64,000 bases of DNA from Armatimonadota bacterium (GCA_031081715.1 JAVHMA010000012.1:1-64000); one strand, 5' to 3'; numbered from the stretch's first letter, positions 1 to 8,667 are shown. Numbers and translations: made by a program. Notes: a model not told the origin generated them from the letters alone.

Positions 1-1051
1 CCGGCACGCCCTCGACGCTCACCTCCCTGGCACTACCGCGCAGGTGCGCGCGATCGGCCGGGCCGGCGGGCACGACGTCCACGACCAACGCGCCGCGCTG
101 CTCGGGCGTGAACCCCGCAGCCCGGGCGAGATCGGGGGACAGCGAGACCCCGCTGACGCCGAGCCACGGATGCCGGTAGCCGCCGGTCTCGATGAGCGAT
201 GGCACGACCCGCTGCACAATGGCGGAGGGGATGGCGAACCCGATACCCGCCGACACGCCCGCCGGCGACTCGATGGCCGCCGTGACCCCGATGACGCGTC
301 CCCCGGCGTCGAGGAGCACTCCGCCCGAGTTGCCCGGATTGATCGGCGCGTCGGTCTGGATCACGTCGGGAATCGTATAGGTCGCCCCCGCGGGCGTTCC
401 GTCGCTGGCCGGTAGCGACCGCCCGAGACCGCTGATGATCCCGATGGTCATCGTGTTTCGCTCGCCAAATGGATTCCCGATGGCGATGGCGAGCTGCCCG
501 ACCCGGACCCGCGTCGAGTCCGCGAGCGTGACCGGGCGCAGCTTGCCGGACGCACCCGTCACCTGCACCACCGCGAGGTCGCTGTGCGGATCCCGGCCGA
601 CGACCCGGGCGGGCATCACCGTCCCGTCGTCAAACATCACCTCGATGCGCTCGGCGTCCGCTACGACGTGGTTGTTGGTCACAATGTGGCCTTCGCGGTC
701 CCAGACGAATCCGGACCCGAGCCCCTGTCGGTACTGCTCCGGCGCCCGCGGCTGCCCGGACGACGGGGGCCCGAAGAACGGGAATCCCGGCATCCCCGAC
801 GCCCCGGCGGCCTGCCGCTGCACCACCCGGATCGCCACGACCGACGGGCTTACCCGACTGTAGACGCCTTCCAGCGCGGTCTCGATGCCGGCAAGGGATG
901 GAGCCGCCTGCATCGCCGGCGCCGGGGGCGTTGACTGTGCCAGGGTCTCTTGCGACGCACGCATCCATGGCACCGTGCCCGTGGTCACGAGCAGCCCGCC
1001 AACGATCAGCGCGAAGACGACGATGATGAATGCTGCGCTGCGCCTTCCCAT
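1..1051 (-). CDS. htrA: HtrA/DegP-type serine protease, 3' end outside the window
   Basis: Envelope trypsin-like protease of the S1C/HtrA family, which degrades or refolds damaged exported proteins. The first 350 codons are visible and the C-terminal PDZ part runs off the edge. There is an N-terminal membrane anchor at residues 6-27 and a Pro/Gly-rich linker at 84-105. The catalytic triad is His128 (TNNHVV), Asp158 (HSDLAVV) and Ser242 (NPGNSGG). PDZ sequence starts near residue 294 (WLGVSG). The ATG at 1051 has an AAGGAGGA ribosome site 7 nt upstream. It follows a small membrane gene by 13 nt, with a two-component system behind that. This resembles loci where envelope-stress regulators control htrA. 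Family assignment is firm; the substrate is unknown. Confidence 0.95.
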   Translation of the reverse strand, partial: MGRRSAAFIIVVFALIVGGLLVTTGTVPWMRASQETLAQSTPPAPAMQAAPSLAGIETALEGVYSRVSPSVVAIRVVQRQAAGASGMPGFPFFGPPSSGQPRAPEQYRQGLGSGFVWDREGHIVTNNHVVADAERIEVMFDDGTVMPARVVGRDPHSDLAVVQVTGASGKLRPVTLADSTRVRVGQLAIAIGNPFGERNTMTIGIISGLGRSLPASDGTPAGATYTIPDVIQTDAPINPGNSGGVLLDAGGRVIGVTAAIESPAGVSAGIGFAIPSAIVQRVVPSLIETGGYRHPWLGVSGVSLSPDLARAAGFTPEQRGALVVDVVPAGPADRAHLRGSAREVSVEGVP

Positions 1052-1064
1052 CCGAATCTCCTCC

Positions 1065-1238
1065 TTACGGTCTGACCAGGGCGTAGGTGAGGAACGCGCC
1101 GAGGGCGAGCGCCGCCAGGACCAGCAACCCCACGAGGACATCGCTGCCGGCCGCCTCGAACCGGACGTTACGGCCCCACGCCCCCCGGACCAGGAGCGCC
1201 GCCAGGACCACCAGCAAGACACCCAGCAAGATCGGCAT
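1065..1238 (-). CDS. Small two-helix membrane protein upstream of htrA
   Basis: A 57-residue protein made almost entirely of two hydrophobic helices (about residues 1-18 and 34-54) joined by a short charged loop (WGRNVRFEA). I do not recognise a family. The ATG at 1238 is preferred because GGAG lies 8 nt upstream; an in-frame ATG at 1256 would add six residues. It is 13 nt upstream of htrA on the same strand, so the two are probably co-transcribed and it may be a membrane partner or stress sensor. A direct-repeat regulatory element lies just upstream. Real-gene status rests on the RBS, the membrane character and the operon position. Confidence 0.6.
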   Translation of the reverse strand: MPILLGVLLVVLAALLVRGAWGRNVRFEAAGSDVLVGLLVLAALALGAFLTYALVRP

Positions 1239-1326
1239 GCGCAACTCCGGGCCCATCGGCTCGGCCTCCGGCCGCCCACCACGGTCGGTCTACCGCGAGG
1301 ATAGTCCGATGCCGCGTCTGGGGTCC

Positions 1327-1364
1327 TTAACCGGATCTTGCCGCGGCGTTAAGGTGTGCTTAAG
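1327..1364 (-). promoter_or_regulatory. TTAA direct-repeat element (OmpR-type operator candidate)
   Basis: TTAA occurs at 1327, 1349 and 1360, i.e. with 22- and 11-bp phasing, the phasing expected for tandem OmpR/PhoB-type monomers. Read on the minus strand, 1364-1347 is CTTAAGCACACCTTAACG. It matches 14 of 18 positions with an element at 7007-7024 in the same orientation relative to its downstream gene. It lies upstream of the small membrane gene and htrA and overlaps the stop codon of the histidine kinase. Inferred target: the response regulator encoded at 2814-3512. Confidence 0.5.
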
Positions 1365-2814
1365 AGGGCGACGGCCCGCCTGAGGGCGCAGGCGGGCGGG
1401 CGGGGCCGCGCGGCAACCGGAGGGTGAACCGACTTCCGCGCGGCGGAGTGCTCTCTACTTCGAGGCGCCCGCCGTGGGCGGCGGCCACGTCGTGCGCGAT
1501 CGCAAGCCCCAACCCCATCCCCTGGGGGAAGCGGCGCGACGACTGGCCGCGGTAGAAGGGCTCGAAGATGCGAGCCTGGTCCTCAGGCGGAATGCCCGGC
1601 CCGCTGTCGCTGACCCTGATCCACACCGTGTCATCGTCCGCGCCGGCGCTGATCTCGACGGCGCCGCCGGTGGGGGTGTACGCGATCGCGTTGCTCAGGA
1701 GGTTCCCGACGGCCTGCGCCAGGCGATCGGGGTCGACCTCGATGGCGGGGAGGTCGGCGGGAACGGCCACGGTCCAGCGCAGCTCCTTCCGGCGCGCGGC
1801 CTCCCTCCACGAGAGCGCGAGGCGTGCCAGCCACTCCGCCGTGTGCACCGCCTCTCGCTTGAGCTCCAAGGTGCCGAGCACGCGGTCGCGGTGACGGGCA
1901 AGGTCGTCCACCAGGCGCCGCAGGCGCTTGAGCTCGTCCTCGGTGCCTTCCAGGAGCTCACCGCGAAGCGAGGCGTCGGCATCCGCCCCGCTCCGGAGGG
2001 CCTGTACGGCCGACAGCATCGCGCCAAGCGGGCGTCCGAGCTCGTGCACCAGGTTGGCGAGCAACTGCCGCCGGGCTTCCTCGAGGCCTCTCAAGCGCAC
2101 GACCAGCGCGTTGAAGGATCGGGCGAGGAGGGCGATCTCCTCCGGGCCATTGGCCTCCAGCCCCGTCCACTCGCGCCCGTCGGCGAGGCCGGAGAGGGCT
2201 GACGTCACCTCGCGCAGGGGACGCGCGAGAATCGCCGCGAACGTCCATCCGACCGCCCCGCCGAGCACGATCCCCGCGAGGAGGACGCCGGCGATCACGT
2301 ACCGCAGGCCCAGGATCATGTCGGCGACGCCCGCGAGCCTGAGACTCAGGCGCACGAAGCCGGCGGTACGGCCATCGGCGCCGCTGACCGGCGCGACCAC
2401 GTCCACGACCTCGGCGGTCAACCGGCGGCTCCGCAGCGTGACGACGCTGAGCTGCCCCGCGGCGGCCCGGGCGAGCCCGGGCGGCGCCAGCAGCCGGCCC
2501 AACCGATCCCGATCGGCGGGATCGCTGGAGGCGAGGAGCCGTCCGGTGCGGTCGAGCAGCATCAGGCGCTCGTCGGGACGCCCCCCTCCCATCCGGGCCA
2601 CGAACTGCGCGGCGCGCGCCGCGTCGCTCCAGATCGCCGGCTCTTCGCGAGCGAGGTCTACCAGGAAGATCGCCTGCCGCGACAGCGCCTGCGCGAGGCT
2701 CGGCAGCAGAACGTGTCCCTCGACGACATAGATGAGGGCGATCCCCATCAGGGGGACGACGACCAGCAGCGGCAGGACATGGCTGAGGACGAGCCGGGCG
2801 CGCAGGCTGCGCAT
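1360..2814 (-). CDS. Membrane sensor histidine kinase
   Basis: A 484-residue sensor kinase. It has TM helix 1 (about residues 8-31), an extracytoplasmic sensor of about 125 residues, TM helix 2 (about 172-195), a HAMP linker and a dimerisation domain with phospho-acceptor His257 in VHELGRPL. The ATPase domain has N-box NLLSNAIAYTP, G1 DSGPGIPP, F box IFEPFYRG and G2 GMGLGLAIAH. The H-box reads HELGRPL where HELRTPL is usual, which is atypical but retains the histidine. The ATG at 2814 overlaps the regulator's stop as TGATG, so translation is coupled. It is the partner of the OmpR-type regulator; the signal is unknown, but proximity to htrA suggests envelope stress. Confidence 0.93.
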   Translation of the reverse strand: MRSLRARLVLSHVLPLLVVVPLMGIALIYVVEGHVLLPSLAQALSRQAIFLVDLAREEPAIWSDAARAAQFVARMGGGRPDERLMLLDRTGRLLASSDPADRDRLGRLLAPPGLARAAAGQLSVVTLRSRRLTAEVVDVVAPVSGADGRTAGFVRLSLRLAGVADMILGLRYVIAGVLLAGIVLGGAVGWTFAAILARPLREVTSALSGLADGREWTGLEANGPEEIALLARSFNALVVRLRGLEEARRQLLANLVHELGRPLGAMLSAVQALRSGADADASLRGELLEGTEDELKRLRRLVDDLARHRDRVLGTLELKREAVHTAEWLARLALSWREAARRKELRWTVAVPADLPAIEVDPDRLAQAVGNLLSNAIAYTPTGGAVEISAGADDDTVWIRVSDSGPGIPPEDQARIFEPFYRGQSSRRFPQGMGLGLAIAHDVAAAHGGRLEVESTPPRGSRFTLRLPRGPARPPAPSGGPSPS

Positions 2815-3512
2815 CAGTCGCCTTGGGGCACGAGCTTGTACCCGACGCCACGGACCGTCACGATGCGGCGGGGATGGCGCGGGTCGTCCTCGAGCTTCTC
2901 GCGCAGCCACCGGATGTGCACGTAGACGACCTGCGGCTCTCCCGCGTACTTGGCGCCCCACACGCGCGCCAGCAGCTGGTCCGCCGACACCGTGTGCCCG
3001 GCCTCGAGCGCAAGCGCGTGCAGCAGGTCGAACTCCCTCGGGGCGAGCGCCAGCGGCCGTCCCCGCAGCGTCACCGTATGCGCCAGGGGATCGACCACCA
3101 GGTCGCCGGCAACCACCGGCGACGCGGTGTGGGTGGACGAAGGTTGAGTGCGTCTCAATACTGCTTTCACTCGCGCCACGAGCACGTCCGCGTCGAAGGG
3201 CTTGGTGACGTAGTCGTCGGCGCCCATCTCCAGTCCCAGCACCTGATCCAGCTCCCGCCGCCGCGCCGTCAGGAAGATGACCGGCGCGTCGATCAGCTGG
3301 CGAAACTGCGACAGCGCCTGCAGGCCGTCCATGCCGGGCAACCCGATGTCCAGCACCACCACGTCGGGCCGGTCGCGACGCACGAGCGCCAGGGCGTCCT
3401 CCGCGCTGGCGGCCGTGGTGACCCGGAACCCGGCGCGCTCGAGGTTGTAGGCCAGGCTGCGCCGCAGGAGCGCGTCGTCATCTACCAGGAGCACGAGGGC
3501 CGCCATGGTCAT
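2814..3512 (-). CDS. OmpR-family response regulator
   Basis: A 232-residue regulator with an N-terminal receiver domain (acidic pocket VDDDALL, phospho-acceptor Asp55 in VVVLDIGLPG, Lys in YVTKPFD). A C-terminal winged helix runs from PREFDLLHAL to IVTVRGVGYKL. It is expected to bind tandem direct repeats and probably controls the TTAA elements near htrA and at 7007. The start is uncertain: ATGs at 3512 and 3506 are both in frame and neither has a strong ribosome site. It is the first gene of the operon and is coupled to the kinase. Confidence 0.93.
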   Translation of the reverse strand: MTMAALVLLVDDDALLRRSLAYNLERAGFRVTTAASAEDALALVRRDRPDVVVLDIGLPGMDGLQALSQFRQLIDAPVIFLTARRRELDQVLGLEMGADDYVTKPFDADVLVARVKAVLRRTQPSSTHTASPVVAGDLVVDPLAHTVTLRGRPLALAPREFDLLHALALEAGHTVSADQLLARVWGAKYAGEPQVVYVHIRWLREKLEDDPRHPRRIVTVRGVGYKLVPQGD

Positions 3513-3859
3513 CTTAGGCGTGGTTGACGATCGTAGAGAGCATAGCACCCGGGGAGAACTCCCATCTGCACAATGGGTATGAGCGTCCGTGGATGGAGCT
3601 CTTCACAGCCGAGGCGCGAACCACTGTAGCGCACCACCATGCGATGGCTGATCCCAAGAGATAGTATCCACCGCGCATCTGAGACTTTCGGCCGAGCCGG
3701 CCGGCCAACCTCGACCAGTGCCTGACCCAGACCCGGGATGGCTCCCTGACCGTTCACCGCAGTGGTGCGAAAGGTGTATGCTGTGAAAATCAAGACTGCG
3801 ATGGCTGAAGTGCCTCCATGTCGAGTAGCGGGGCCGAGACGTCCAATGGGGGAAGGGCC
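3513..3859. other. Divergent intergenic region between regulator and DUF1003 gene
   Basis: About 350 bp without a convincing gene. It must hold the promoter of the leftward two-component operon and that of the rightward DUF1003-mgtA pair. A TGCTATGCT extended -10-like stretch on the minus strand lies near 3541. A small inverted repeat (GGGAG/CTCCC) lies near 3555. No TTAA operator like those at 1327 and 7007 is seen here. Confidence 0.5.
3755..3784 (+). promoter_or_regulatory. Candidate promoter for DUF1003-mgtA
   Basis: TTCACC at 3755-3760 and TATGCT at 3779-3784, separated by 18 bp, about 75 nt before the DUF1003 start. Only four of six bases match in the -35 box, so this is a weak assignment. 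Confidence 0.35.
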
Positions 3860-4411
3860 ATGCTGGAGGCGTTCACCGAACGTTTCAAGGACGAAGTGGA
3901 GCTCGTCACGCACCGGTTCGCCGATGGGAAGGTGGCGATCGTCCCTCACTGGCGGCATGTCCACCCGCCTGTCAGAAACCCCAACGAAGACCTGAAGGCG
4001 AGCTTCACGCCGCTTGAGCGCGTGGCACTGGCCGTCACGATCCGCGTCGGGAGCCCGGGGTTCTTCCTCCTCATCGCCACATGGACCGCCGGCTGGCTCT
4101 GCTGGAACCTGCTCGCGCCGCGTCCCCTCCGGTTCGACCCGGCGCCAGCGTTCGTCCTGTGGCTGTTCGTCTCGAACATGATCCAGATCCTGCTGATGCC
4201 GCTGATCATGGTCGGACAGAATCTGCTCAGCCGCCATAGTGAGCTTCGCAGCGAGGCGGACTTCGAGGTGAACCAGAAGGCTGAGCGGGAGGCCGAGGCT
4301 ATCCTACTGCACCTGGAACACCAGGCCGTCGCCATCGCGCGCCAGGGTGAGCTCATGCTAACGATCCTGGCCCGCCTCGAAGACCGCACGGACCCCCCCG
4401 CCCGGTCTTGA
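3860..4411 (+). CDS. DUF1003 family membrane protein
   Basis: A 183-residue protein with a soluble N-terminus, two membrane helices (about residues 53-83 and 96-120) and a charged C-terminal helix. The diagnostic DUF1003 block is visible as LIMVGQN followed by SEADFEVNQKAERE. Function in the family is not established; members are often near ion-transport genes. The ATG at 3860 follows GGGGGAAG. The stop codon overlaps the TTG start of the Mg2+ ATPase (TTGA), so the two are translationally coupled and it may assist that transporter (inference). Confidence 0.85.
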   Translation: MLEAFTERFKDEVELVTHRFADGKVAIVPHWRHVHPPVRNPNEDLKASFTPLERVALAVTIRVGSPGFFLLIATWTAGWLCWNLLAPRPLRFDPAPAFVLWLFVSNMIQILLMPLIMVGQNLLSRHSELRSEADFEVNQKAEREAEAILLHLEHQAVAIARQGELMLTILARLEDRTDPPARS

Positions 4412-7011
4412 GCCGCGGCCACCCGGCGACCGCAGTGCCTTCCAGATCCGTCCGCGGCTCCGGCGATCCTTTCTGGACGCAGCCGCTGGCGGCGCTGCTG
4501 GACACCCTCGGCACCGGTCCGGACGGGCTGCCGGCCGACGTCGCCGCGGCGCGGCTTGGGACCTACGGTCCCAACGAACTGCACCCGCCTCGCCGGCGGG
4601 CGCTCATCGTCGAGTACCTGAGCCGGTTCTCGAACCCGCTCGTCCTCATCCTGCTCGCCGCCAGCGTGGTTTCCGTCTTCACCGGCGACGCGCCCAGCGC
4701 CGGCATCATCGCCGTCATCATCGCGATGAGCGTCACCCTGGACTTCGTCCAGGAGCGCCGGGCCGGACGCGCAGCCGAGCGGCTTCGGGAGTCCGTGGCG
4801 GTGCACACCTCCGTCCTCCGCAGTGGCGCGGTCGCGGAGGTTCCCGCCGATCGCGTCGTCCCGGGCGATGTCGTCGTGCTCGCCGCGGGCGACCTCGTGC
4901 CCGCGGACGGACGGGTGCTCGAGGCGCGGGACTTCTTCGTCAGGCAGGCCGCCCTGACCGGCGAGCCGTACCCGGTCGAGAAGTCCCCCGGCGACCTGCC
5001 ACCGGGAACCGGTCTGGACGAGGCCACCAACGCGGCGTTCATGGGCACGTCGGTCGTCAGCGGGACGGCACGGGTCCTCATCTGCCGGACCGGCCGGGCG
5101 ACGGCATTCGGCGGCATCGCCGCCGCGCTGGCCGACCGGACGCCGCCCACGGCCTTCGAGCGGGGCACGCGCCAGTTCGGCCTGCTGATCATGCGCCTGA
5201 CGTTCCTCCTCGTGTTGTTCGTCCTGCTCGTCAACGCCGTCTTCCGCCGGCCCGCTCTCGAGTCGTTCCTGTTCGCGATCGCGCTCGCGGTGGGGCTGAC
5301 CCCGGAGCTGCTGCCCATGATCGTGTCCGTGACGCTGGCCCGCGGCGCGATCCGGATGGCCGAACGGAAGGTCATCGTGAAGCGCCTTGCCTCCATCCAG
5401 GACCTGGGCAGCATGGACGTGCTCTGCACGGACAAGACCGGCACCCTGACCGAAGCGCGCATCGCCCTGGAGCGCCACGTGGACGCGTACGGCCGCGACA
5501 GCCGGCGTGTGCTGGAGCTCGCCTACCTCAACAGCGCGTTCGAGACCGGAATCCGCAGCCCGCTCGACGACGCGATCCTCGCCCGGACCGACGTCGATGT
5601 GCAGGGGTGGCGCCGCATCGACGAGGTGCCGTTCGACTTCGAGCGCCGCCGCGTCTCGGTGCTCATCGAGCGAGACGCGGAGCGCATCCTGGTGGTCAAG
5701 GGCGCGCCGGAGGACATCTGGCGCCTGTGCGCCCAGGTCGAGACCGGCGATCCGCCGGAGCTCCGCCCGCTGGACGCCGGCATTCGGGCTCAGATCGAAG
5801 CGCTCTTCACCCAACTCAGCCGCGACGGCCTCCGCGTCCTCGCCGTCGCGTGGAAGGCGGTGCCGCCGGACCACGGACACGCGCGCGTGGACGACGAGAG
5901 CGCGCTGGTCTTCGCCGGCTTCGTGGCGTTCGCCGACCCTCCGAAGGCCGGCGCCGCCGAGGCGTTCGCGCGTCTGGCCCGCGCCGGCGTCGCCGTCAAG
6001 ATCGTGACCGGCGACAACGAGCTGGTCACCCAGCACGTGTGCGCCCGGCTCGGCATCCCGGTCACCGGGGTCCTGCTCGGCACCGCGATCGCCGAGATGG
6101 ACGAGGCGGCCCTGGCGGCGCAGGCCGAGGACGCCAGCCTGTTCTGCCGCGTGACCCCGGCGCAGAAGAACCGCATCATCCTCGCCCTGCGCGCGCGGGG
6201 GCATGTCGTCGGCTACCTGGGAGACGGCATCAACGACGCGCCCCCGCTGCACTCCGCCGACGTCGGAATCTCGGTGAGCAGCGCGGTGGACGTCGCCCGG
6301 GAGGCCGCGTCGCTCATCATGCTCGAATCCGACCTGCGCGTGCTCCACGACGGCGTCATGGAAGGGCGCCGCACGTTCGCGAACGTCATGAAGTACATCA
6401 TGATGGGCACGAGCTCGAACTTCGGCAACATGTTCAGCATGGCCGGCGCGACGCTGGTGCTGCCATTCCTCCCCATGCTGCCGGTGCAGATTCTGCTCAA
6501 CAACCTCCTGTACGATATCTCGGAGCTGCCGATCCCGGCGGACAGCGTGGACCCCGAGGATGTCGCGCGGCCGCGCCGGTGGGACATGGGCTTCGTGCGG
6601 AGCTTCATGCTGACGATCGGCCCGATCAGCTCGGTGTTCGACTTCGCGACCTTCTACGTGCTGCTCCGCGTGTTCGCGGCCCACGAAGGATTGTTCCACA
6701 CCGGGTGGTTCGTGGAATCGCTCGTGACGCAGACCCTCGTCATCTTCGTGATCCGCACGCGGGGCCACCCGCTGCGTAGCCGCCCCGCCCCCTGGCTCGC
6801 GCTGACGTCGGTCGCGGTGATCGCGCTTGCCGTGGCCCTCCCCTACCTGCCCGTGGCCGGGCGCCTGGGGTTCGTTCCGCTCCCACCGACGTTCCTGCTG
6901 ATCCTGGCTGCGCTGGCGGCCCTCTACCTCGCGGCGGTGGAGACGGTCAAGCGCCGATTCTACCGGCACATCGAGCAACGGACCACGGTAGCGCCTGGCG
7001 CCGCCGCTTAA
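4408..7011 (+). CDS. mgtA: Mg2+-translocating P-type ATPase (type IIIB)
   Basis: An 867-residue P-type ATPase for Mg2+ uptake across the cytoplasmic membrane. Visible motifs are the actuator TGEPYPVEK, the phosphorylation site DKTGTLT with Asp342, the hinge GDGINDAPPL and the P-domain TGDNELV. The IIIB subgroup is shown by VGLTPELLPMIV, LLYDISELPIPAD and VDPEDVARPRRWD, close to MgtA/MgtB signatures. About ten membrane helices; length is normal for the family. It starts with TTG overlapping the DUF1003 stop. No Mg2+ riboswitch leader is apparent. Confidence 0.95.
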   Translation: MSRGHPATAVPSRSVRGSGDPFWTQPLAALLDTLGTGPDGLPADVAAARLGTYGPNELHPPRRRALIVEYLSRFSNPLVLILLAASVVSVFTGDAPSAGIIAVIIAMSVTLDFVQERRAGRAAERLRESVAVHTSVLRSGAVAEVPADRVVPGDVVVLAAGDLVPADGRVLEARDFFVRQAALTGEPYPVEKSPGDLPPGTGLDEATNAAFMGTSVVSGTARVLICRTGRATAFGGIAAALADRTPPTAFERGTRQFGLLIMRLTFLLVLFVLLVNAVFRRPALESFLFAIALAVGLTPELLPMIVSVTLARGAIRMAERKVIVKRLASIQDLGSMDVLCTDKTGTLTEARIALERHVDAYGRDSRRVLELAYLNSAFETGIRSPLDDAILARTDVDVQGWRRIDEVPFDFERRRVSVLIERDAERILVVKGAPEDIWRLCAQVETGDPPELRPLDAGIRAQIEALFTQLSRDGLRVLAVAWKAVPPDHGHARVDDESALVFAGFVAFADPPKAGAAEAFARLARAGVAVKIVTGDNELVTQHVCARLGIPVTGVLLGTAIAEMDEAALAAQAEDASLFCRVTPAQKNRIILALRARGHVVGYLGDGINDAPPLHSADVGISVSSAVDVAREAASLIMLESDLRVLHDGVMEGRRTFANVMKYIMMGTSSNFGNMFSMAGATLVLPFLPMLPVQILLNNLLYDISELPIPADSVDPEDVARPRRWDMGFVRSFMLTIGPISSVFDFATFYVLLRVFAAHEGLFHTGWFVESLVTQTLVIFVIRTRGHPLRSRPAPWLALTSVAVIALAVALPYLPVAGRLGFVPLPPTFLLILAALAALYLAAVETVKRRFYRHIEQRTTVAPGAAA

Positions 7012-7024
7012 GCTCGCCTTAATC
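7007..7024 (+). promoter_or_regulatory. TTAA direct-repeat operator candidate upstream of secreted peptide
   Basis: CTTAAGCTCGCCTTAATC contains two TTAA half-sites spaced exactly 11 bp. Fourteen of 18 bases are identical to the element upstream of the htrA side. A GATAAG hexamer lies 15 bp downstream (7040-7045), where an activator-dependent -10 could sit. Probably a binding site for the nearby OmpR-type regulator. Confidence 0.5.
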
Positions 7025-7160
7025 TCGGCCACAGGTGGCGATAAGGCGCTGTCGCCGATACGGCGCTACGGTGGCGGCGGAGGGCACGATACCGGTTGGG
7101 GAGCCAACCGAGTTAGATCCAGAGAACGCTCCAACCGGAGAGAGAGTGAGGGATGTCACC

Positions 7161-7358
7161 ATGAAGACCCTGATCATCGCCGCCGCGCTCGGCGCGACGG
7201 TCCTCGCCCTGACACCGCACGCCCTGGCGCAGTCGCTTCCCGAGGGCCCTCAGGACGACGGCGTCACGCCGGAAGTGACGGTCAGCGTGCCGGCTGCTCC
7301 GATCGTGATCGTGCAGTCAGCGCCACAGGAACTCGACGAAGCCGGCCCCAGCCTGTAG
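7161..7358 (+). CDS. Small secreted protein of unknown function
   Basis: A 65-residue product with a clear Sec signal peptide (residues 1-24, cleavage after ALAQ). The mature acidic peptide of about 41 residues contains VTVSVPAAPIVIVQ. No family recognised. The ATG at 7161 is chosen over upstream in-frame codons because it begins the signal peptide. It is preceded by the TTAA direct-repeat element and followed by a strong hairpin, so it is probably a monocistronic transcript, perhaps induced by envelope stress (inference). Confidence 0.7.
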   Translation: MKTLIIAAALGATVLALTPHALAQSLPEGPQDDGVTPEVTVSVPAAPIVIVQSAPQELDEAGPSL

Positions 7359-7402
7359 GACGGGCCCCGGTCGATCAGTCGCTCGACCGACCGGCATCGT
7401 GC

Positions 7403-7433
7403 GAGGGGAAGGCGCAGCTCGCGCCTTCCCCTC
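7403..7433 (+). terminator. Hairpin terminator after the secreted peptide gene
   Basis: Perfect 13-bp stem (GAGGGGAAGGCGC with GCGCCTTCCCCTC) around a 5-nt loop, 45 nt after the stop codon. There is no long T-tract after it, so it may be a weak intrinsic terminator or a processing hairpin. Confidence 0.55.
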
Positions 7434-7532
7434 CTCACCCTCCACGCTCCAACCGCGGCAGAACGTCCGCCAGCCTCAAGTGCGCCCGCGAGAACGCCGA
7501 TCAGAATCGGCTGATGCGTCCGGGCGCGGCCT

Positions 7533-8444
7533 CTACGGGCGCGAGGTCGCGATCAGCCGCCATCCGTCCTCCACGCTCCGCACGAACGGCACCCAGCCAG
7601 TGGCGGCCGTGAAGCGCGCGTTGCTGACACGCAGGGAGCGCTGCCGGCTCGCGCGGTCCGCGCCGGTGGCCGGACCCTCGGGCGCGGGCCGCGGCTGCGG
7701 CGCGCCGAGCGCCGCTGCAACCGCGCCCAGATAGTCGGCCAGGGGCACCGGCTCATCGTCACAGACGTTGTAGACTCCCGACGGCGCATCGAGCGCGGCG
7801 GCCACGGCACGGCCGGCGTCCGCCACGTAGATCCAGGACGTGTAGTGATGCCCGTTGCCCACCACCTCGAGCGCCCCACCGCGCACCCGCGCGGCGGTTT
7901 CCTGGGTAGATGGCTCGTCGGGCCCGTAGAACCGGGCGAAGCGCAACACGACGCCCCGGCCGCCGCCGCGCGCGAACCGGGCCGCCTCGCCCTCCCCGGC
8001 GAGCGCCGCCTCCAGCACCGGATCCCCCTCGGCGTCGGTGCGGCTGTCCTCGGTGATCCAGGCCCCCCCGGCGTCGGCATAGACGAAGACGATGGACTCG
8101 TGCATGTAGACCCTCGCGCGCGCGGCGATCGCGGCGTCGACCAGGACTCTGGCGCCCTCGGTCCGGAGGCGGTTGGTCTCGGCCCAGGCCTCGGGCCGCC
8201 CCCTCTCCGCGGTCGGGGGAATCTTGGTCGTCAGACGCAGCACCGCCTGGCACCCCGCCACCGCGCGACGGACGGCGTCCGGGTCGTAGAGGTCCACGTC
8301 GACTGGCTCGGCGCCGAGCCGGCGCACCAGTGCGGCCTTCTCCAGGCCGCGGGCTGCGGCCCACACGTCGTGGCCCGCGGCCGCCAGCGCGCGCAGGGCC
8401 GCGCGCCCCAGCACGCCCGTCCCGCCGGCCACGAATACCTTCAT
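7533..8444 (-). CDS. Extended SDR / NAD-dependent epimerase-like protein
   Basis: A 303-residue protein with the Rossmann signature GGTGVLGRAALRAL at the N-terminus and the extended-SDR pattern RFARFYGPDEPS and VYNVCDDEP. It probably binds NAD(P) and acts on a sugar nucleotide or similar polar substrate in the cytoplasm. The usual YxxxK catalytic pair is not evident: the region reads ESIVFVYADAGG. It may therefore be an atypical or binding-only member. Its ATG overlaps the stop of a decayed amidohydrolase frame (ATGA). It sits at the end of the ABC-transporter operon, which suggests it once processed the imported substrate. Confidence 0.8.
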   Translation of the reverse strand: MKVFVAGGTGVLGRAALRALAAAGHDVWAAARGLEKAALVRRLGAEPVDVDLYDPDAVRRAVAGCQAVLRLTTKIPPTAERGRPEAWAETNRLRTEGARVLVDAAIAARARVYMHESIVFVYADAGGAWITEDSRTDAEGDPVLEAALAGEGEAARFARGGGRGVVLRFARFYGPDEPSTQETAARVRGGALEVVGNGHHYTSWIYVADAGRAVAAALDAPSGVYNVCDDEPVPLADYLGAVAAALGAPQPRPAPEGPATGADRASRQRSLRVSNARFTAATGWVPFVRSVEDGWRLIATSRP

Positions 8445-8659
8445 CGCGACGCGCGCAGGCCGACGAAGCCCTCGGGCGCCGCCACCAACTCCCCAGGTGC
8501 CCCGGCACCCAGCGGATCCGCGGGAAGCGCTCGACCACGTCGCTGAACACCAGCCCGGCGGCCGCCAGCGAGGTGTCGGTGGGAAAGCCGATGAGCGGCA
8601 TGAGCCTCGGGGTCGTACTCGGGCGGGTAGACGTGGTTGTGGAAGTCGACGACGGGCAT
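8441..8659 (-). pseudogene. Remnant of an amidohydrolase-2 family gene
   Basis: The first residues MPVVDFHNHVYPPEY are a classic amidohydrolase start with the metal-binding HNH. A second piece in another frame, GFPTDTSLAAAGLVFSDV followed by RFPRIRWVPGHLG, is the C-terminal metal-site region of the same family. About 200 residues between them are missing and the frames do not agree. So the gene has suffered a large internal deletion plus frameshifts. It lies between the ABC permease and the epimerase and keeps an ATGA overlap with the latter. Intact relatives include aminocarboxymuconate-semialdehyde-decarboxylase-like enzymes. Confidence 0.75.
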
Positions 8660-8667
8660 ACGCGGGG

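Noticed and set aside
4100-4410. Mg2+ riboswitch or leader peptide before mgtA
   Set aside because: The DUF1003 gene runs directly into mgtA with no leader.
3946-7032. A 1,028-codon open frame antisense to mgtA
   Set aside because: Arg/His/Gly-rich translation with no domain, a product of GC-rich codon bias opposite a well-conserved ATPase.
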